Notes under the pieces: model-generated
The model's database searches: none
What the model was told of the DNA's origin: nothing
What the model saw: only the letters and a program-made list of their open reading frames with translations
Program-made: the position numbers and the translations under genes
Assembly: GCF_002028425.1 (NCBI RefSeq)
Contig: NZ_CP020042.1
Span: 1,240,001 to 1,304,000, forward strand
Origin: Streptomyces katrae
GTDB lineage: Bacteria > Actinomycetota > Actinomycetes > Streptomycetales > Streptomycetaceae
Length of the DNA: 64,000 bases
Direction: 5' to 3'
Part shown: in pieces, positions 60,653-64,000 of the stretch
How the letters are laid out: each line of letters begins with the position of its first letter
Position numbering within the stretch: the first letter of the stretch is position 1

Positions 60653-61207
60653 CTACCGCTGCCCGGCCTCCCGGCCCCAGGAGGTCTTGCGGATGGCCCG
60701 GCGCAGCAGGCGGGCGCGCAGACCGGTCACCCGGTCCGCGTAGACGGTGCCGTCGAGGTGGTCGCACTCGTGCTGGAGGCAGCGGGCGAAGAACCCGGTG
60801 CCCTCGATGCGCACCGGGCTGGCGTCCGAGGTGACCCCTTCGACGACCGCACGGTCGAACCGGGCGGTGCCCGCCTCCAGGCCGGGCAGCGACAGACAGC
60901 CCTCGGGGCCGACGAACTCGTCCCCGTCGGCCTCGACCAGACGCGGGTTGACGACGTGTCCCACGTGGCGGACGTCATCGTCGTCGGGGCAGTCGTAGAC
61001 GAAGACCCGCTGCCCGATCCCGATCTGGTTCGCGGCGAGGCCGACCCCCTGGGCGGCGTACATCGTGGCGAACATGTCCTCGATGAGCCGGTCGAGTTCG
61101 GGGCCGAAGGCGGTCACCTCCGCGCAGGCGGAATGGAGTACCGGATCACCCAGCAGGCTCATGGTGCGGACGAGTCCGGTGGTACCGGGGATGGGGCGCT
61201 GTCGCAT
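60653..61207 (-). CDS. def: Peptide deformylase
   Basis: This 184-residue enzyme removes the formyl group from nascent proteins. All three motifs are present: GVGLAANQIG, EGCLSLPG (Cys metal ligand) and QHECDHLDG (HExxH). ATG 61207 gives MRQRPIPGTTGLVRTMSLLGDP. Upstream in-frame codons to 61273 were rejected as they lack a start with a ribosome site. Streptomyces usually has several deformylases; this is one of the type II-like copies. Convergent with the TetR gene. Confidence 0.93.
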   Translation of the reverse strand: MRQRPIPGTTGLVRTMSLLGDPVLHSACAEVTAFGPELDRLIEDMFATMYAAQGVGLAANQIGIGQRVFVYDCPDDDDVRHVGHVVNPRLVEADGDEFVGPEGCLSLPGLEAGTARFDRAVVEGVTSDASPVRIEGTGFFARCLQHECDHLDGTVYADRVTGLRARLLRRAIRKTSWGREAGQR

Positions 61208-61329
61208 GGCCGTAAGGGTACGACGGGCGAATATATGAGGAGATCCGCGGCTGACCGGGGGCGCCGCGGTCAAGGCTCCGGCCGGTACTGGATAGGCTGG
61301 GGCGACCGACGCTAGGAGGACAGAGGACG

Positions 61330-62568
61330 ATGGCAGGCAACACGGAGCCGCTTTCGCCGCGGGCCAAGCTGGCCGTGACGGCGGGCAAGGCCGCGGCGGC
61401 GGTGTCGCGGGCCGCGGGACGCGGAAGCGGATCGGTGATCGGCGGCAAGGTCGCGCTCAGGCTGGACCCCGATCTTCTCGGCGCGCTGGCGCAGCATCTC
61501 GATGTCGTCCTCGTCTCCGCGACGAACGGCAAGACCACGACGACCCGTCTGATCGCCGAGGCCCTGCGGGCCAGCGGTCCGGTCGTCTCGAACGCGCTGG
61601 GCGCGAACATGCCGGCGGGCATCACCTCCGCCCTGGCCGGCGGCTCGGACGCCAAGTACGGCGTCATCGAGGTCGACGAGAAGTACCTCGCCGGGGTGGC
61701 CCGGGACGTCACCCCGAAGGTGATCGCCCTGCTGAACCTCTCCCGCGACCAGCTGGACCGAGCGGCCGAGACCCGCATGCTCGCCGAGAAGTGGCGCGAG
61801 GGGCTCGAGGGCTCCAAGGCGGTCATCGTCGCGAACTGCGACGACCCCCTGATCGTGTGGTCGGCCTCCTCCTCGCAGAGCGTGGTGTGGGTCGCGGCCG
61901 GCCAGGAGTGGAAGGACGACGCCTGGTCGTGCCCCTCCTGCGGCGGTGTCATGCAGCGCCCGGGCGACGACTGGTTCTGCGGCGAGTGCGGCTTCCGCCG
62001 CCCGACCCCGACCTGGGTGCTCTCCGGCGACCACGTGCTGGACCCGCACGGCTCGGCCTGGCCGATCCACCTCCAGCTGCCGGGCCGCGCGAACAAGGCG
62101 AACGCCGCCACCTCGGCCGCCGTGGCCGCCGTGTTCGGCGTGCCCCCGCAGGTCGCGCTGGAGCGCATGTACCAGGTCCAGGCCGTCGCCGGCCGCTACG
62201 ACGTGGTCTCCTTCCAGGGCCGCGAGCTGCGCCTGCTGCTCGCGAAGAACCCGGCCGGCTGGCTCGAAACGTTTTCGCTGATCGACGGGCCGCCGGCTCC
62301 GGTGATCCTGTCGGTCAACGCCCGCGGCGCGGACGGCACCGACACCTCCTGGCTGTGGGACGTGGACTACCCGCGGCTCGCCGGCCACCCGATCTTCGTG
62401 ATCGGCGACCGCAAGCTGGACCTGGCCGTCCGCCTGGAGGTCGCCGGCCTGGACTTCCGGGTCTGCGAGACCCTCGACGAGGCCGTGCAGCTGGCGCCGC
62501 CCGGCCAGATCGAGCTGATCGCCAACTACACCGCCTTCCAGGACGTGCGCCGCCGCGTCGGCAACTAG
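61330..62568 (+). CDS. murT: Lipid II isoglutaminyl synthase, MurT subunit
   Basis: This 412-residue Mur-ligase-like protein has the ATP site VSATNGKTTTTRLIAEAL (~62-79), EVDEKYLAG, LLNLSRDQLDR, and a Cys4 zinc ribbon CPSCGG...CGECGF (about 205-227) typical of MurT. The C-terminal DUF1727 part ends in IANYTAFQDVRRRVG. With GatD it amidates the D-Glu of lipid II to D-isoglutamine using glutamine-derived ammonia. ATG with AGGAGGACAGAGG. The gatD gene follows 21 bases later. Confidence 0.95.
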   Translation: MAGNTEPLSPRAKLAVTAGKAAAAVSRAAGRGSGSVIGGKVALRLDPDLLGALAQHLDVVLVSATNGKTTTTRLIAEALRASGPVVSNALGANMPAGITSALAGGSDAKYGVIEVDEKYLAGVARDVTPKVIALLNLSRDQLDRAAETRMLAEKWREGLEGSKAVIVANCDDPLIVWSASSSQSVVWVAAGQEWKDDAWSCPSCGGVMQRPGDDWFCGECGFRRPTPTWVLSGDHVLDPHGSAWPIHLQLPGRANKANAATSAAVAAVFGVPPQVALERMYQVQAVAGRYDVVSFQGRELRLLLAKNPAGWLETFSLIDGPPAPVILSVNARGADGTDTSWLWDVDYPRLAGHPIFVIGDRKLDLAVRLEVAGLDFRVCETLDEAVQLAPPGQIELIANYTAFQDVRRRVGN

Positions 62569-62589
62569 TCACCCATAGAGGACAAGAGC

Positions 62590-63318
62590 ATGAGCGACAA
62601 CAGCCTGCGTCTGGTGTGGGTCTACCCCGACCTGCTCAGCACGTACGGAGACCAGGGCAACGCCCTCGTGGTGGAGCGCCGCGCACGCCAGCGCGGCCTG
62701 GACGTGCAGCGCGTGGACGTGCGCAGCGACCAGCCCATCCCCACCTCGGGCGACATCTACCTGATCGGCGGCGGCGAGGACCGGCCGCAGCGGCTGGCCG
62801 CGGAGCGGCTGCTGCGCGACGGCGGCCTGGAGCGCGCCGTCTCGAACGGGGCGATCGTCTTCTCCGTCTGCGCCGGGTACCAGATCCTCGGCAAGGAGTT
62901 CGTCAACGACATGGGCCAGCGCCAGGAGGGCCTGGGCCTGCTGGACGTCGTGACCGTGCGCGGCGAGGGCGAGCGGTGCGTCGGCGACGTGCTCGCCGAC
63001 ATCGACCCGCGTCTGAACCTGCCGCCGCTGACGGGCTTCGAGAACCACCAGGGCGTCACGCACCTGGGCCCGACGGCCAAGCCCTTCGCTCGCACCCGCC
63101 TGGGCCGGGGCAACGGCACCGGCGACGGCACCGAGGGCGCGTACAACGACACCGTCTTCGGTACGTACATGCACGGCCCCGTCATGGCCCGCAACCCGCT
63201 GATCGCGGACCTGCTGCTGAAGCTGGCCCTCGACGTGAACGCGCTGCCGGCCATAGACGACCGCTGGTACGAGGCGCTGCGCGCCGAGCGGATCGCGGCT
63301 GCCACGCAGCCCGCGTAG
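62590..63318 (+). CDS. gatD: Lipid II isoglutaminyl synthase, glutaminase subunit GatD
   Basis: This 242-residue class I (CobB/CobQ-like) glutamine amidotransferase has the nucleophile in FSVCAGYQILG (Cys near 98) and the catalytic His in GTYMHGPVMARNP. It hydrolyses glutamine and passes ammonia to MurT. Starts MSDNSLRLVWVYPDLLSTYGDQGN after GAGGACAAGAGC. Operon with murT. Confidence 0.95.
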   Translation: MSDNSLRLVWVYPDLLSTYGDQGNALVVERRARQRGLDVQRVDVRSDQPIPTSGDIYLIGGGEDRPQRLAAERLLRDGGLERAVSNGAIVFSVCAGYQILGKEFVNDMGQRQEGLGLLDVVTVRGEGERCVGDVLADIDPRLNLPPLTGFENHQGVTHLGPTAKPFARTRLGRGNGTGDGTEGAYNDTVFGTYMHGPVMARNPLIADLLLKLALDVNALPAIDDRWYEALRAERIAAATQPA

Positions 63319-63340
63319 CACCTCGCGGCGCACGCCGTCC

Positions 63341-63370
63341 GGCCCGGACTCCCCCAGGGGAGTCCGGGCC
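63341..63370 (+). terminator. Terminator hairpin after murT-gatD
   Basis: GGCCCGGACTCCCC and GGGGAGTCCGGGCC form a perfect 14-bp stem with loop CA, 23 bases after the gatD stop. Confidence 0.8.
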
Positions 63371-63422
63371 GACGTGCGTTCGTACGATCTTCCGTTTGGT
63401 GTGTCCTTCCTGTGGAGGATGG

Positions 63423-63452
63423 TTCAGTCCAGTGGGAATCCGCTTGTAGGGT
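63423..63452 (+). promoter_or_regulatory. Possible promoter of pfkA
   Basis: TTCAGT (63423-63428) and TAGGGT (63447-63452) are 18 bases apart, 67 bases before the pfkA start. The -10 agrees better with the Streptomyces consensus than the -35. Confidence 0.4.
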
Positions 63453-63518
63453 GACGGTTAGTTCCAACCGGACGACGTGGTCCGGTCGTCGGCCCACGTT
63501 GCAAAGGTTCTCTCTGCC

Positions 63519-64000
63519 ATGCGCATTGGTGTGCTCACTTCCGGTGGCGACTGCCCCGGCCTCAACGCCGTCATCCGCTCCGTCGTGCACCGCGCCGTCG
63601 TCGACCACGGGGACGAGGTCATCGGGTTCCACGACGGCTGGCGCGGCCTGCTGGAGTGCGACTACCGCAAGCTCGACCTGGACTCCGTGGCCGGCATCCT
63701 GGCCCGCGGCGGCACCATCCTCGGCTCCTCCCGCGTCCAGCCCGCGCACCTGCGCGACGGCGTGGAGCGGGCCCGCGGCCACGTCGCGGACCTCGGCCTG
63801 GACGCGATCATCCCGATCGGCGGCGAGGGCACGCTCAAGGCCGCCAACCTGCTCGCGCAGGGCGGTCTGCCGATCGTCGGCGTGCCGAAGACCATCGACA
63901 ACGACATCTCCTCCACCGACGTCACCTTCGGCTTCGACACGGCCGTCGGCGTGGCCACGGAGGCCCTCGACCGGCTGAAGACCACCGCCGAGTCGCACCA
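63519..64000 (+). CDS. pfkA: 6-phosphofructokinase, 3' end cut by the window
   Basis: The first 160 residues are visible, beginning MRIGVLTSGGDCPGLNAVIR (phosphate loop GGDCPGLN). IPIGGEGTLKAANLL and VGVPKTIDND follow. In E. coli numbering it has Gly at position 104 (GGEGT) and Lys at 124 (PKTIDND), the combination recalled for actinobacterial ATP-dependent enzymes. It commits fructose 6-phosphate to glycolysis. Confidence 0.93.
   Translation, partial: MRIGVLTSGGDCPGLNAVIRSVVHRAVVDHGDEVIGFHDGWRGLLECDYRKLDLDSVAGILARGGTILGSSRVQPAHLRDGVERARGHVADLGLDAIIPIGGEGTLKAANLLAQGGLPIVGVPKTIDNDISSTDVTFGFDTAVGVATEALDRLKTTAESH

Noticed and set aside
1..64000. CRISPR arrays, tRNA/rRNA genes, insertion sequences, integrases
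   Set aside because: None could be recognised; the only tandem repeats are the 61-bp array and the precursor duplication.

Overview
The window is a very GC-rich actinobacterial chromosome segment, almost certainly Streptomyces or a near relative. Most codons end in G or C, many genes start with GTG, and several start/stop pairs overlap as ATGA or GTGA. Typical Streptomyces families occur, including DUF5999, DUF5997 paired with a LysR substrate-binding protein, a 481-residue GAPDH, and MurT/GatD. No tRNA, rRNA, CRISPR array, transposase or integrase was recognised. Core housekeeping genes sit at the right end (peptide deformylase, MurT/GatD, phosphofructokinase), and accessory genes fill the rest.

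Layout. 1-5.2 kb: a leftward set running off the edge, with a MaoC-like protein, two SAM methyltransferases, an AurF-like diiron oxygenase and a truncated class-II-aaRS-like amino acid:carrier-protein ligase, behind a PLP lyase. A good promoter lies in the lyase's last codons. This looks like part of a small natural-product cluster. 5.2-12.7 kb: a DHA2 drug exporter with two CsoR-type palindromes upstream, a molybdenum hydroxylase (fused Fe-S/Mo subunit plus FAD subunit) and a FUSC-type membrane protein. 12.7-14.8 kb: three decayed genes (5'-truncated DUF1152 protein, C-terminal radical-SAM-like fragment, frameshifted EamA transporter).

14.9-25.0 kb is the main discovery: a complete thiopeptide operon with the lactazole (laz) gene order. 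It runs leftward as two precursor peptides, tRNA-dependent glutamylation LanB-like protein, pyridine synthase, Ocin-ThiF-like protein, YcaO cyclodehydratase, and a fused elimination/azoline-dehydrogenase protein. The two tandem precursor genes share a perfect 109-bp block but have different C-terminal tails, so the operon should make two related products.

25.4-47.4 kb: PhnA-like protein, GAPDH, a LysR regulator divergent from a large secreted M4-M28 fused peptidase, acetyltransferase, Tat-exported hydrolase, a lower-GC membrane protein, a secreted dipeptidase-like protein with an F5/8C domain, TetR, aldehyde dehydrogenase, a tandem-HTH protein, a ~61-bp tandem repeat array, a LysR-type substrate-binding protein with a basic tail divergent from DUF5997, an APC permease, DinB and DUF885 proteins. 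47.5-52.2 kb: a Trypco1 protein followed by a trypsin-STAND-TM-WD40 protein, matching the predicted NTP-dependent conflict systems of multicellular bacteria. 52.2-58.5 kb: secreted beta-propeller protein, truncated ABC ATPase, FN3 lipoprotein with a DasR-like site, a STAND regulator without its usual C-terminal HTH, and a DUF5999 gene followed by a 30-codon peptide gene. 58.5-64 kb: acyl-CoA dehydrogenase divergent from a TetR regulator over two TTAC...GTAA operators, peptide deformylase, MurT/GatD, and the 5' end of pfkA.
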